NCBI GenBank assembly: GCA_947476695.1
Contig: CANJRD010000001.1
Span: forward strand, 620,001 to 684,000
Direction of reading: 5' to 3'
DNA length: 64,000 bases
DNA from: Rhodospirillaceae bacterium
GTDB lineage: Bacteria; Pseudomonadota; Alphaproteobacteria; Rhodospirillales; Rhodospirillaceae
Every line of letters starts with the position of its first letter. Positions within the stretch are counted from its first letter, which is position 1. Shown piece after piece: positions 1 to 9,007 of the stretch. Below the pieces are notes generated by a model that saw only the letters and a list, made by a program, of their open reading frames with translations, ran no database searches and was not told the origin of the DNA. The position numbers and the translations under genes were made by a program.

Positions 1-441
1 GCGGTGGTGGATCTGCTCGCTGCGCGTCTGTCCGATGCGCTCGATCTCACCGCGCAGACGAAGCAGGCGCACTGGAACGTCAAGGGGCCCAGCTTCATCG
101 CGTTGCACCAGCTGTTCGATACCATCTACCAGGCCAGCGCGGCCAATGTGGACGAGATCGCCGAACGTCTCGTCGCGCTCGGCGGGCAGGCCAAGGGCAC
201 CGTGCAGCAGACCGTGAAGCAGACCACGCTGCCCGCATACCCGCTCGACATCATCACCGGAGAAGATCACTGCGAAGCGCTTTCCACCTCGATGGCGGCG
301 TTCGGCAAGCAAGTGCGCGCGGCGATCGACGCTGCGTCGACCCTCGGCGATCAGGACACGGCCGACCTGTTCACGGTGATGTCGCGCGAACTCGACAAGA
401 ACCTGTGGATGGTCGAAGCCCATCTGCAGGCCAAGCGCTAA
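1..441 (+). CDS. dps: Dps-type DNA-protecting ferritin-like protein (5' truncated)
   Basis: Dps proteins form cytosolic dodecamers that oxidise and store iron and shield DNA from peroxide. The frame is already open at base 1, so the start and the N-terminal tail lie outside the window; the GTG at 4 is probably internal. Counting from that GTG, the conserved inter-subunit ferroxidase ligands are visible: His23 in HWNVKG, His35, Asp50 and Glu54. The remaining four-helix-bundle sequence ends normally in TAA. The next gene follows about 45 bases later on the same strand. Family assignment is firm; regulation cannot be judged because the promoter is missing. Confidence 0.9.
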   Translation, partial: AVVDLLAARLSDALDLTAQTKQAHWNVKGPSFIALHQLFDTIYQASAANVDEIAERLVALGGQAKGTVQQTVKQTTLPAYPLDIITGEDHCEALSTSMAAFGKQVRAAIDAASTLGDQDTADLFTVMSRELDKNLWMVEAHLQAKR

Positions 442-486
442 TAACTTTCGCCAAGCTGTGTCCGATGCGGAGGTCGGTCCGACCGC

Positions 487-1614
487 GTGCTGATTGAAAA
501 CGGCCTCACCGGCTGGTTTACAGCGCATCGCGCGCAACTGCTGCTGAGCCTGCGGGTGACGGCGGCCGCGCTCGCGGCGTTTGGTCTCGCCACCGCGTTC
601 GACTTGCCGCAAGGCTACTGGTCGGTGTTTACCGCCATCATCGTCCTGCAAGGATCGGTCGGTGGTTCGGTGAATGCCGGGCGCGATTGGTTCATCGGCA
701 CGGTCGGCGGCGCTTTCGTCGGCTTGATCGTCGCGACCCTGCTGCCGCACGACGATCTTGCGAAGCGCGCCATCGCCATTGCCGTGGTCGTCGCGCCGAC
801 GGCGTTGTTGGCCGCGCTCAAGCCCAGTTTCCGCGTTGCGCCGATCACCGGGGTGATCGTGGTCCTGGGCCTGAACCCGGAACTCAGCCCGCTGCAATCG
901 GCCGTCGATCGCGTGCTCGAGATCGCCATCGGCAGCACGATCGGCGTGGCGATCTCGCTGACCGTCTTTCCGGCCCGCGCCCACCGTCTTGTCGCCCAAG
1001 CGGCGGCCGACGCTCTGGGGCTTTGCGCCGCGCTACTGTCCGTGCTTCTCGAAGCCGTCGGTGCGGGCGTTCGACCCCGCGATGCCGACGCGCTACACAC
1101 CGCGTTGCGCGGCGCGCTGACCCGGCTAGAGACCTTGGCGGACGAAGCGGTGCGCGAACGCCGGGCGCGTCTGTCGACGGAACCTGACCCCGCGCCGATC
1201 GCGCGCACGCTCCGTCGTCTCCGCAGCGATCTGGTGATGATCACCCGCGCCGCCGATGCGCCGTTGCCGCCCGAACTCGCCTCCCGCATGGCCGCGCCGC
1301 TGATTCACCTGTCCCGGGCGACCGTCGCCTTCCTCAGCGACAGCGCGGCCGCTTTCCGGGATCGGAAGGTCGCGCCCGATCTCGCCGGGGTGGCCGGGGC
1401 GATGGCGGAATACGGGGCCGCTTTCGCCGCCCTGCGGCAGGCGGGCACGGTCCCGCTGGGGACGGCCGAACAGGGCACAGTCCAACAGGCAACGGGCCAA
1501 GCCGACGGGGCGCCGGGGCGGCTGTTCGCCCTGGGCTTCGCGCTCGAGCAATTGAGCGAGAATCTCCGCGACCTGAGCAGCCGTGTGAACGAGCTGGCCC
1601 AGACCCGCCGATAG
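487..1614 (+). CDS. FUSC-family inner membrane transporter
   Basis: The 375-residue protein has an N-terminal hydrophobic half (about residues 20-170, several membrane spans) with the pattern of the FUSC / aromatic acid exporter family, including a QGYWSVFTA stretch typical of the first spans. An Ala/Arg-rich, mostly helical soluble half follows. The family exports aromatic acids or fusaric acid-like compounds; the substrate here is unknown. The start is GTG at 487; GGAGG at 469-473 is rather far upstream (13 bases), so the start is not certain. A perfect GGTCGG-T-CCGACC palindrome (472-484) sits directly before the start and could be an operator. No efflux partner (membrane fusion or outer membrane protein) is adjacent. 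Confidence 0.75.
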   Translation: MLIENGLTGWFTAHRAQLLLSLRVTAAALAAFGLATAFDLPQGYWSVFTAIIVLQGSVGGSVNAGRDWFIGTVGGAFVGLIVATLLPHDDLAKRAIAIAVVVAPTALLAALKPSFRVAPITGVIVVLGLNPELSPLQSAVDRVLEIAIGSTIGVAISLTVFPARAHRLVAQAAADALGLCAALLSVLLEAVGAGVRPRDADALHTALRGALTRLETLADEAVRERRARLSTEPDPAPIARTLRRLRSDLVMITRAADAPLPPELASRMAAPLIHLSRATVAFLSDSAAAFRDRKVAPDLAGVAGAMAEYGAAFAALRQAGTVPLGTAEQGTVQQATGQADGAPGRLFALGFALEQLSENLRDLSSRVNELAQTRR

Positions 1615-1753
1615 CCCCGCCGGGTCAAAGCCTTAGGGTCGACGCGAAATGGGCGGAATGTTTCCTGTCACTTGGCGGCGGGGCCTTCGTCCACTAACAT
1701 CCCCGCCGCGTCCCTTCGGGGCGCATCGCGGGGTTCTAGGGAGGCTGGGGCGC

Positions 1754-3124
1754 ATGACTTCGTCCATGAAATATCTGCTTGGCGCGGCCGCGTTGAGTTT
1801 CGGGCTCGCCAGCGGTGCATTTGCCGCCGAACCGGCCGCAGCACCTGCCGCGACGGCACCGACGCCGGCCAGCGCCACCCAAGCGCCATCACCGGCGCCG
1901 GGGGCCCCCATGGACCGGGGTGAGTATGTCGCGCGTCTAGCGAATTGCGTGGCGTGTCATTCGACGCCGGGCGGCGCGGCCTTCACGGGCGGTCTCAAGA
2001 TGATGACGCCGGTGGGCGCCATCTACGCCACCAACATCACGCCGGATAAAGAAACCGGCATCGGCAACTACAGCCTCGCGGAATTCGACAAGGCCGTGCG
2101 TCTCGGCGTCGCCAAGGATGGGCACAACCTTTATCCGGCGATGCCCTATCCGTCCTACGCCAAGCTGAACGCCGAGGACGTGAAGGCGCTGTACGACTAC
2201 TTCATGAAGTCGGTGCCGGCGGTGAAGCAGGCCAATCTGCCCAGCGAGATTCCCGCGCCGCTGAACATGCGCTGGCCGCTGAAGATCTGGAATGTCCTGT
2301 TCTTCGATTCCGACACTTATAAGCCCAAGGCCGGCAAGGATGCGTCCTGGAACCGCGGTGCTTATCTCGTGCAGGGCGCGGGCCACTGCGGCGCCTGCCA
2401 TACGCCGCGCGGCATCGCCTTCAACGAAAAGGGCTACGACGAAACCGACAGCGACTTCCTGACCGGTGCGCCGCTCGACAACTGGTCGGCCCCGAACCTG
2501 ACGCAAGCGCCGGGCACGGGACTTGGCCGTTGGTCGCACGGCGACATCCTCGAGTTCATGAAGACCGGCAAGAACCAGTTCGGCAGCGCCTTCGGCACGA
2601 TGATCGAGGTCATCAACAACTCGAGCCAATACCTGACCGACGAAGATCAGACCGCGATGGCGACGTATCTGAAGTCGCTGGCGCCGCAGAAAGACGGTCT
2701 CTCCGCGCCTTACGCGTTCGATCAGAACACCGCGACGCTGCTGCGTAACGGCAAGGTCGAAGGCGCCGGCGCCACGCTGTACCTGCAGCAATGCAAGGCT
2801 TGCCATGGTGACGACGGCAAGGGCTATGCGCCGTATCTCGCGCCGCTGGCGGGCAACCCGGCCGTGCTCGATCCGGATGCGTCCTCGCTCATCAACATCA
2901 CGCTCAACGGCTCGGCGCGCATCGTCGTCGCCGGCATGCCGGACAGCTACCGCATGCCGCAGTTCCGCGTGATGATGAACGATCAGAAGATCGCCGACGT
3001 GGTGAACTTCATCCGCACCGGTTGGGGCAACAAGGGCTCCGCGGTCACGGCGGCTGATGTCGCCAAAATCCGCAAGGAGACAAACCCGGCCAGCGACCGC
3101 ATCGAAGTGCTGCGGATGAAATAG
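1754..3124 (+). CDS. Three-heme cytochrome c (alcohol/gluconate dehydrogenase cytochrome subunit type)
   Basis: The protein has 456 residues with a signal peptide (about residues 5-24), an Ala/Pro-rich linker to about residue 52, and three CxxCH heme sites: CVACH 65-69, CGACH 212-216 and CKACH 347-351. This layout matches the membrane-associated cytochrome subunits of flavin or quinoprotein dehydrogenases, which pass electrons from a periplasmic dehydrogenase to ubiquinone. The start at 1754 is supported by AGGGAGG eight bases upstream; an in-frame ATG at 1766 is an alternative. No dehydrogenase subunit is next to it, so the partner is unknown. Heme attachment would use the ccm system at 33.6-40.8 kb. 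Confidence 0.85.
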   Translation: MTSSMKYLLGAAALSFGLASGAFAAEPAAAPAATAPTPASATQAPSPAPGAPMDRGEYVARLANCVACHSTPGGAAFTGGLKMMTPVGAIYATNITPDKETGIGNYSLAEFDKAVRLGVAKDGHNLYPAMPYPSYAKLNAEDVKALYDYFMKSVPAVKQANLPSEIPAPLNMRWPLKIWNVLFFDSDTYKPKAGKDASWNRGAYLVQGAGHCGACHTPRGIAFNEKGYDETDSDFLTGAPLDNWSAPNLTQAPGTGLGRWSHGDILEFMKTGKNQFGSAFGTMIEVINNSSQYLTDEDQTAMATYLKSLAPQKDGLSAPYAFDQNTATLLRNGKVEGAGATLYLQQCKACHGDDGKGYAPYLAPLAGNPAVLDPDASSLINITLNGSARIVVAGMPDSYRMPQFRVMMNDQKIADVVNFIRTGWGNKGSAVTAADVAKIRKETNPASDRIEVLRMK

Positions 3125-3148
3125 ACGCGGCAAATCGCGTGACGACGG

Positions 3149-3173
3149 AAAAAGCCCCGCAAGGGGCTTTTTT
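3149..3173. terminator. Bidirectional intrinsic terminator between cytochrome c and exoD
   Basis: AAAAAGCCCC (3149-3158), loop GCAA, then GGGGCTTTTTT (3163-3173). The stem is flanked by an A-run on one side and a T-run on the other, so it can terminate both convergent genes. Confidence 0.9.
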
Positions 3174-3185
3174 CATGTCCGCGTC

Positions 3186-3776
3186 TCAGAACGTCTTTTG
3201 AATGAAGTTCCAGGCGGCCTGCGCCCCGGTGATCATCGCGGCAAAGGTCACCACGATGCTGCCGATGGAGAGCGCGGTGCCGGCCAGCGCGGCGATGCCG
3301 TCGCGTTCCAGCATCGCGACCGCCAGCAGGAAGATCGACAGGCTCGGCAGCACATTGCCGAACGGGATCGGCAGGAACAGGATGAACGCCAGCCACGCCG
3401 CCAGCAGGCCATAGAAAATCTCGAACGGGGCGGTGAACAGCCACGTCAGGCGCGGCTTCAAAAGCTTCTCGAGCGCCTTCAGCCACTTCGTCGCCTTGGT
3501 GGCGACAGTCTTCAGGCGCGACAGGTTCAGCTGCTTCTTGCGTAAGCGCGCCGGCAGCCACAGGCTTTTCCGGCGCAGGACAAGCTGCACGGCGATCACC
3601 AGCATCGGCAGACCGAAAATCGTCGAGATGCCCGGCAACGGCAGCGGCAAGGCAATCGGGAACGCCAGGAATCCCAGCGCCGCCGCCAGCCCGCGGCCCT
3701 CGAGGCTATCCAGCAAATCGCCCAGCGTGCCGGGCGGCTCGTCGGACAGCACCTCCGCCTTCAGCAGGTCGGACAT
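3186..3776 (-). CDS. exoD: ExoD-family exopolysaccharide synthesis membrane protein
   Basis: ExoD proteins are inner membrane proteins linked to exopolysaccharide production and alkali tolerance in rhizobia; their biochemical role is not established. The sequence begins MSDLLKAEVL, has a soluble N-terminal segment that includes GDLLDSLEGRG, a proline-rich hydrophobic stretch (FPIALPLPLPGIS) and several membrane spans towards the C-terminus. This is the usual ExoD architecture and size. I take the ATG at 3776; an in-frame GTG at 3863 would add 29 residues, and neither has a clear Shine-Dalgarno site. The gene converges on the cytochrome c gene across a shared terminator. No polysaccharide cluster is nearby. 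Confidence 0.8.
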   Translation of the reverse strand: MSDLLKAEVLSDEPPGTLGDLLDSLEGRGLAAALGFLAFPIALPLPLPGISTIFGLPMLVIAVQLVLRRKSLWLPARLRKKQLNLSRLKTVATKATKWLKALEKLLKPRLTWLFTAPFEIFYGLLAAWLAFILFLPIPFGNVLPSLSIFLLAVAMLERDGIAALAGTALSIGSIVVTFAAMITGAQAAWNFIQKTF

Positions 3777-3893
3777 GTGCTTGTTGGAGTGCTTGCTGGA
3801 TGTCTTGGCGCGCGTCACGTCGACCCTAACGCTGGAACCGCTGCGACGGAGCGGTGAGGTCACCGAATTGTGCGATGACGCAAGATTCGGATT

Positions 3894-4622
3894 TTAATTC
3901 AGCCGCCACGGTTTACCGGCCTGGTAACTGACGAGGCGTTTCTCGAACTCCGCTTTCAGGCCGGGATCGGCGGCGCCAATCTCAGCGATGGCTTTTTGTT
4001 CCGTGGCGATCGCGTCTTTAAAGCGCTTGGCCTCGGCGTAGCCCGCCGCCAGCGTGTCATGCGTATTGGCCATCAGCTGACTGTTCGCGTTGGGCCAATT
4101 GGTGGTCATCAGTGTGAGGCTGCCTGTCGTGATGTCGATCGCGGCCTTGCCGTCGCGCACTTTCGCCTCGGGGCTGGTCGCCAGCAGCCAGGCCAGGCGG
4201 TTGTTGGCCACAACAGTTTGCGGCGACGGCTGGGCCGTCTTCAGGATTTCGACGACTTGACGGTTATGGTTCACCGCCAGCTCGTACAGCCTGCGCTCCT
4301 GATAGACGATGGCGAGATTGGTCTGGGCGTCGAGAGACTTCGGATCGATGGCGGCGGCCTTTTTGAAGTCCGCTAACGCGGCGTCACCGTCGCCGAGGCC
4401 GTACTGCGCGCCGGCGTGATAGACCAGCACCGCCGCCTGCGCCTGCGGCGGCAGTGTCTTGTCTTCCAACACCTTGTCCAGCAACACGAGCGCGGCTTTG
4501 AAATCCTGACGCTCGAAAGCTGCAAGTGCGGCCTTCGCATCGTCGGCGCTGTCGGCGCGCGCGTCGGGAGCGACCGACAGGGTGAAGGCGATCAGCAGGA
4601 CGGCGCTTACGAGCTGTTTCAT
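3894..4622 (-). CDS. Secreted tetratricopeptide-repeat protein
   Basis: A 242-residue protein with a clear signal peptide (MKQLVSAVLL... cleaved after DARA) and at least two TPR-like helix pairs, e.g. LADFKKAAAIDPKSLDAQTN and the following LAIVYQERRLYELAVNHN. TPR domains mediate protein contacts; the partner is unknown. The ATG at 4622 is chosen because GCGAGG lies about seven bases upstream; a longer reading from 4637 lacks such a site. It runs with exoD on the minus strand, about 117 bases upstream of it, so co-transcription is possible. The protein should act in the periplasm. Confidence 0.75.
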   Translation of the reverse strand: MKQLVSAVLLIAFTLSVAPDARADSADDAKAALAAFERQDFKAALVLLDKVLEDKTLPPQAQAAVLVYHAGAQYGLGDGDAALADFKKAAAIDPKSLDAQTNLAIVYQERRLYELAVNHNRQVVEILKTAQPSPQTVVANNRLAWLLATSPEAKVRDGKAAIDITTGSLTLMTTNWPNANSQLMANTHDTLAAGYAEAKRFKDAIATEQKAIAEIGAADPGLKAEFEKRLVSYQAGKPWRLN

Positions 4623-4652
4623 TGACGTGCCTCGCAAGAGCGGTGAAGGAGA

Positions 4653-4685
4653 AAATAAAAGGGCGCCAGTGGCGCCCTTTTATTT
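4653..4685 (-). terminator. Intrinsic terminator of tRNA-Ala
   Basis: A perfect 15-bp inverted repeat, AAATAAAAGGGCGCC (4653-4667) and its complement (4671-4685), with loop AGT. It begins three bases past the 3' CCA end of the tRNA. Read leftwards it is a GC stem followed by TTTTATTT, as expected for a strong terminator. Confidence 0.9.
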
Positions 4686-4688
4686 CAA

Positions 4689-4764
<76 letters not shown>

Positions 4765-4945
4765 GCACCATCGAATGTCCCCCGCGGCTGGGAAACCCGG
4801 CCGGAAGGGGGCGGAGAATGGTTCGGGCTTCGGCGGAAGTCAAGGCGACAGGAAAGGGTCCCAACCCCTTGGTGCCAAAGGGCGGATGGGCCGGGGCGTT
4901 GAAGGACCCGGCAGTCCGTGCAACCGCGGCCTGCCCTATCCGGCC

Positions 4946-6601
4946 CTAAGGCTTGCCCAGGGCGATGACCGAGATGGTGTTGTCCATGGGCGAGCTGACG
5001 TACAGTGCGCCGTCCGGACCGACTGCCAGGCCGTTGGTGGCGTCCGCCGGTGCCCGCAGGGTGCCGACGCCCAGCTTCATGTCCTTCGCCAGGACGGTGC
5101 GGGCGCCCTTGGCGTCGATGGCCGCCACGGTGCCCAGGCCCGGCTCGGTCACGGCGATGCGCCCGTCCTTCAGCCGCGCCACGGACGTGGGCTTGTCGAG
5201 CCCTTTGAGCACTTCGGTCTTGGCGCCGTCAGCCAGCTTCACCTGAGTCACCGCGCCGCCCTCGGTCTCGGCGACCAGCACCGCATCCGCGCCGTCGAGC
5301 GCGAGCGCCGACGGGCCGCGCAGGCCCTCGGCGATGGTCTGCGCGCCTTCGGCCGTGACCTTCACCAGCTTGCCGCCTTTGGTGTCGGCCACGATCACGT
5401 CGCCGTTCGCCGCCACCACCACCAGGCCGCGTGCGCCGTCGATCGCTTCGGAATCGAACACCGTCGCGTCATTGCTGCGGTCGAGTTTCTTGACCCTTCC
5501 ATTCTGCAAAAGCACGGCGACAAGAGCGTCATTGGCGCCAGCCGCGAGACCCATGGTGCGGATGCCCCAGTCGGAGCGCGTGACTTTTCCAGACGCGAGA
5601 TCGACAAAGCGATGGCCGAACGGATCGGCCACAAGCAGCGCGTCCCTGCCCTCGAATTTGGTCAGGGTCAGCGTGAACGGCGCCACCAGGCTGCCGGGCA
5701 CGATGTCCTTGCCCGCGCCCGTGGCGGTGTCGACATTGATCAAACGGCTGTCGGCGACGGCGGTGACATAGACCTTGTCGTCCGGCCCGACGGTCACGTT
5801 GTCCAGCGGCGCCTGGTATTTCGCCAGCACCTTCGACGGGCCGCCGGCGCCCGCGGTCACCCACAATTCGCCGCTGGTGGAATCCACGCTGTAGATGTTG
5901 CCCTTGGAATCGACGTCCACGCCCACCGGCAATCCAACGCCCTTGGCCGCGACGGTCATCGCGCCGGTGTCGATGTCGACCTGTCTGATTTCGTCCTTGC
6001 CCTGCCACGGCGCGTAAAGCTTACCGTCGGGGCCGAAGTCGAAGCCGTTCATCATGACTTCGCTTTTGACGACAAGGCGGGGCTCTTTCTTGTCGAACGG
6101 ATAGATCTCCCACAGCGTGTTGTCGCTGCGCTGCGCGGCGAAGAAGCGCGCGGAGCCGTCCCTGGTGACGGCGACGGGGTTCACATTCGGCGCGTTGTCG
6201 ACCAGCACTTCCGGCTGACCGCCGGGCTTCTGCATCATGATCTTGCCATGGGGCGGCGACGTCCACACCAGCCAGCCCGCGACCGGCGTGTTGGCCGGGC
6301 CGACGGCGATATCATCGCCTTCACCATCCGGCGGCGGCGCGGCGGTCGAAACGGCGCCGGATGCGGGGTCGACCTTGACGATCACATTGCCGAAGCCGCT
6401 GGTGGCATAGATCATGCCGTCGGGCCCGAAGGTCAGCCCCTCCAGCCCATGCGCGGCGCCGCCGTTCACCAGCACCTTGGGGGCGCTCGGTGCCGCGGCT
6501 TGCTTGGTGCCGCTGTCGCAAGCACTCAGCGCGGCGAGCGCGACACTTATCGCGGCGCATCCCAGCAATTTCGCACGCATCGCCGACACGGATGTGATCA
6601 T
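4946..6601 (-). CDS. NHL/SMP-30-like beta-propeller lipoprotein
   Basis: A 551-residue protein. The N-terminus is a lipoprotein signal with lipobox LSAC (Cys28), so it is expected to be anchored in the envelope. The rest is a repeated pattern of about 40-45 residues with GLEGLTFGPDGMIYATS-like units (FGPDGKLYAPW, VGPDDKVYVTA, VGPDGALYVSS), typical of NHL or gluconolactonase-type propellers, probably two propellers in series. The start at 6601 has GGAGAG seven bases upstream. Catalytic function is not evident; such proteins can be lactonases or binding scaffolds. It is divergent from yggT with a gap of about 100 bases. Confidence 0.7.
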   Translation of the reverse strand: MITSVSAMRAKLLGCAAISVALAALSACDSGTKQAAAPSAPKVLVNGGAAHGLEGLTFGPDGMIYATSGFGNVIVKVDPASGAVSTAAPPPDGEGDDIAVGPANTPVAGWLVWTSPPHGKIMMQKPGGQPEVLVDNAPNVNPVAVTRDGSARFFAAQRSDNTLWEIYPFDKKEPRLVVKSEVMMNGFDFGPDGKLYAPWQGKDEIRQVDIDTGAMTVAAKGVGLPVGVDVDSKGNIYSVDSTSGELWVTAGAGGPSKVLAKYQAPLDNVTVGPDDKVYVTAVADSRLINVDTATGAGKDIVPGSLVAPFTLTLTKFEGRDALLVADPFGHRFVDLASGKVTRSDWGIRTMGLAAGANDALVAVLLQNGRVKKLDRSNDATVFDSEAIDGARGLVVVAANGDVIVADTKGGKLVKVTAEGAQTIAEGLRGPSALALDGADAVLVAETEGGAVTQVKLADGAKTEVLKGLDKPTSVARLKDGRIAVTEPGLGTVAAIDAKGARTVLAKDMKLGVGTLRAPADATNGLAVGPDGALYVSSPMDNTISVIALGKP

Positions 6602-6701
6602 GGGCGTCTCTCCGGAGGATGGGCGCGCTTGCGCCGATTGCAGGACCTTGATTAGGTTAGCGCCCGCCGCGCGCTTCGCAAAGCGGTGCATTAACTTCGG
6701 C

Positions 6702-7013
6702 ATGAGACATCACATGGAGATCATACTAGTTCCTGCGCTTAAGGTGCTCTGGGAGATACTGCGCCTATACTGGTATGTCGTTGTGGTCTGGATTGTGATG
6801 ACCTGGTTAATCCAGTTCAACGTCATCAATGGCCGAAACGAAATAGTTCGCTCTATCTTCTCCCTGCTTAGTCAACTTGTTGAGCCGGTGCTTAAGCCCA
6901 TTCGCCGCCGAATGCCGCCTTTCGGCGCGATGGATCTATCTCCCATCGTGCTTTTCTTCGCGATTATGCTTATCCAGTTTGTTATCGAAGAAATACTCAA
7001 GCGTATGGGGTAG
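6702..7013 (+). CDS. YggT-family integral membrane protein
   Basis: A protein of about 100 residues with hydrophobic segments near both ends (LYWYVVVVWIVMTWLI and IVLFFAIMLIQFVI) separated by a conserved basic-proline loop (VLKPIRRRMPPFG). This is the YggT fold, implicated in osmotic or potassium homeostasis or in membrane organisation. The start may be ATG 6702 or ATG 6714. Its TAG overlaps the GTG start of the next gene by one base, so the two are translationally linked. Base use is odd: many CTA, ATA and CTT codons and weak third-position GC preference, unlike all its neighbours. Confidence 0.85.
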   Translation: MRHHMEIILVPALKVLWEILRLYWYVVVVWIVMTWLIQFNVINGRNEIVRSIFSLLSQLVEPVLKPIRRRMPPFGAMDLSPIVLFFAIMLIQFVIEEILKRMG

Positions 7014-7324
7014 TGCGACCGTTCTGCACAGTTGAAACAGGCGCAATTGTCCTCGCCGTCAAAGCCGCACCCAAGGCCTCGCGCGATGCTATCACCGGCA
7101 TTCTCGAAACCCCGCAAGGCTGGGCGCTCAAAGTCGCCGTCACCGCCGCGCCTGATCGCGGCAAAGCCAACGCGGCGGTGATCGAACTGATCGCCGACGC
7201 CTTCGATGTGCCGAAAAGCGCGGTCACGGTGATTGCGGGCGCGACCGATCGCAGTAAACTCCTGCGCATCAGCGGCGACCCCGCCGCGCTCACCCGTATC
7301 GCCGAACAATGGAAGTCCCGATGA
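7013..7324 (+). CDS. DUF167 (YggU-type) protein
   Basis: A 103-residue protein with the DUF167 core: [14 protein letters not shown] near the N-terminus and the [15 protein letters not shown] motif in the middle, followed by a KLLRISG strand. DUF167 proteins are small, structurally characterised and of unknown function, and commonly follow yggT in proteobacteria, as here. The start is GTG at 7013 inside the yggT stop region (taGTG). Its TGA overlaps the ATG of folD in an ATGA junction, so yggT, this gene and folD probably form one transcript. Confidence 0.85.
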   Translation: MRPFCTVETGAIVLAVKAAPKASRDAITGILETPQGWALKVAVTAAPDRGKANAAVIELIADAFDVPKSAVTVIAGATDRSKLLRISGDPAALTRIAEQWKSR

Positions 7325-8226
7325 CCGCACGCCTGATCGACGGCAAAACCGCCTCCGCCGCCCTCAAGCAAAGCGTTGCGACCGCTGTGGCGGCGTTGAA
7401 ATCCAAGCACGGCCTTGTGCCGGGCCTGGCGACGATCCTGGTCGGCGAAGATCCGGCCAGCGAAGTCTATGTCGCGAGCAAGCAGAAGACCGCGCACGAG
7501 CTCGGCATGACCTCGACGCAACACAATCTGCCCGCAGAGACCACGCAAGCGGAGCTGTTGGCGCTCGTGGCGAAGCTGAACGCCGACAAGGCCGTGAACG
7601 GCATCCTCGTGCAGATGCCGCTGCCGAAGCACCTGAATGCTTATGAGGTGCAGGTCGCCACCGCCGTTCTGAAAGACGTCGACGGCCTGCATCCGGAAAG
7701 CGCCGGCCGCCTCGTCACCGGCGGCGAAGGCCTCGTGCCCTGCACGCCGCTGGGCGCGATGATGATGATCAAGGCCAACGTGCCCGATCTCGCCGGCAAG
7801 AACGCGGTCGTCATCGGCCGCTCGAATTTGGTCGGCAAGCCGATCGCAAGCCTGCTGCTGAACGCCAACTGCACCGTCACCATCGCGCATTCGAAGACCA
7901 AGGATCTGCCGGCGGTCTGTCGTACGGCCGACATCCTTGTGGTCGCCGCCGGTCAGCGCGAGATGGTGCGCGGCGATTGGGTGAAGCCGGGCGCGACCGT
8001 GATCGATGTCGGCATCCACCGCATCCCCATCGAAGGCGGCAAGACGCGCATTCGCGGCGACGTGAATTTCGACGAAGCCTCGCAAGTGGCGGGCGCGATC
8101 ACGCCGGTGCCGGGCGGCGTCGGCCTGATGACGGTCGCCTGTCTGATGGTGAACACGCTGAAGGCCTGCTGCCTCCAGCACGGCATCACCGACATCGAAA
8201 TCCCAACGACGCTGCCGAAGGCGTAA
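7321..8226 (+). CDS. folD: Bifunctional methylenetetrahydrofolate dehydrogenase / methenyl-THF cyclohydrolase
   Basis: FolD interconverts 5,10-methylene-, methenyl- and 10-formyl-tetrahydrofolate with NADP, feeding purine and formyl-Met synthesis in the cytosol. Visible family features are the YVASK motif carrying the catalytic lysine, DVDGLHP, the NADP-binding [14 protein letters not shown] segment and the C-terminal [11 protein letters not shown] motif. Length (301 residues) is normal. I choose ATG 7321 (MTARLIDGK) because GGAAG lies just upstream and it makes a standard ATGA overlap with the preceding gene; ATG 7309 would add four residues. The convergent neighbour begins six bases beyond the stop. 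Confidence 0.95.
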   Translation: MTARLIDGKTASAALKQSVATAVAALKSKHGLVPGLATILVGEDPASEVYVASKQKTAHELGMTSTQHNLPAETTQAELLALVAKLNADKAVNGILVQMPLPKHLNAYEVQVATAVLKDVDGLHPESAGRLVTGGEGLVPCTPLGAMMMIKANVPDLAGKNAVVIGRSNLVGKPIASLLLNANCTVTIAHSKTKDLPAVCRTADILVVAAGQREMVRGDWVKPGATVIDVGIHRIPIEGGKTRIRGDVNFDEASQVAGAITPVPGGVGLMTVACLMVNTLKACCLQHGITDIEIPTTLPKA

Positions 8227-8232
8227 AGCTGT

Positions 8233-8997
8233 TTAGAAGCGGCTGAAATCCGGCGCGCGCTTTTCCAGGAAGGCTTGCGCCGCTTCGGCGAATTCCGGCG
8301 ACGCCAGGCGCTTGCCGAACTGCTGCGCTTCGCGCGAGATGGTCGCCGAGATGCGCGCGGCTTCGGCGCGCATCAAGCGCTTGGTGGCGCGCACCGCCGC
8401 CGGCGGCTTGGCCGCCAGCGCGCGGGCCTTGGTCATCACGGTCTCAAGCATCGTCTCCGGCGGCAGCACGCCGTTCAGCAAGCCATCGGCCAGCGCGGTC
8501 TCGGCGGTGAAAGGCTCGCCGAACAGCAGCAACTCCGCCGCGCGACGCGCGCCGACTTGTTCAGCCAGCGCGATGCTCGATCCGAACTCCGGCACCAGCG
8601 CCAGGTTGACGAACGGCAGCGAGAACTTCGCGCCCGGCACGGCATAAGCCAGATCGCAATGCAGGATCACAGTGGTGCCGATGCCAACGGCGACGCCGTT
8701 GATCGCCGCGATCACCGGCTTCGACAGGTTCACCAGCGCATGCATGAACTGGAAGACCGGCGCCTCGGATGTCTTCGGCGGGTTTTCCAGAAAGTCCTTC
8801 AGATCGTTGCCGGCGGTGAAGGCATCGCCCGATCCGGTCAACACGACCACACGCACGGCCGCATCCATCTCCGCGGCGCGGCAACCTGCCGCCAAAGCGG
8901 CATACATCTCAGCCGTCAGCGCGTTCTTCTTCTCCGGCCGATTGAAGCGCAAGGTCATCACGCCGTTGGCGATCTCTGTGACGACCTGTGCGCTCAT
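8233..8997 (-). CDS. Enoyl-CoA hydratase/isomerase family protein, ECI2-like
   Basis: A 254-residue crotonase-fold protein: oxyanion-hole segments TAGNDLKDF and GVAVGIGTT are in place. At the position of the first catalytic Glu of classical hydratases (QPE) it has LPF, while it keeps the Glu of VPEFGSS, the residue used by delta3,delta2-enoyl-CoA isomerases of the ECI2/PECI type. I therefore infer isomerase rather than hydratase activity, moving double bonds of unsaturated acyl-CoAs into position for beta-oxidation. It starts ten bases after argG and is probably its co-transcribed second gene, though no metabolic link is evident. Confidence 0.8.
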   Translation of the reverse strand: MSAQVVTEIANGVMTLRFNRPEKKNALTAEMYAALAAGCRAAEMDAAVRVVVLTGSGDAFTAGNDLKDFLENPPKTSEAPVFQFMHALVNLSKPVIAAINGVAVGIGTTVILHCDLAYAVPGAKFSLPFVNLALVPEFGSSIALAEQVGARRAAELLLFGEPFTAETALADGLLNGVLPPETMLETVMTKARALAAKPPAAVRATKRLMRAEAARISATISREAQQFGKRLASPEFAEAAQAFLEKRAPDFSRF

Positions 8998-9007
8998 ATC
9001 GGTGTTC

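Noticed and set aside
4-441. GTG at base 4 as the dps start
   Set aside because: The frame is open to base 1 and the N-terminal tail expected of Dps is missing, so the gene is simply cut by the window edge.
4775-6655. 626-codon plus-strand open frame opposite the NHL-type lipoprotein gene
   Set aside because: It mirrors the opposite-strand gene, has low-complexity Arg/His/Gly composition and no recognisable motif.
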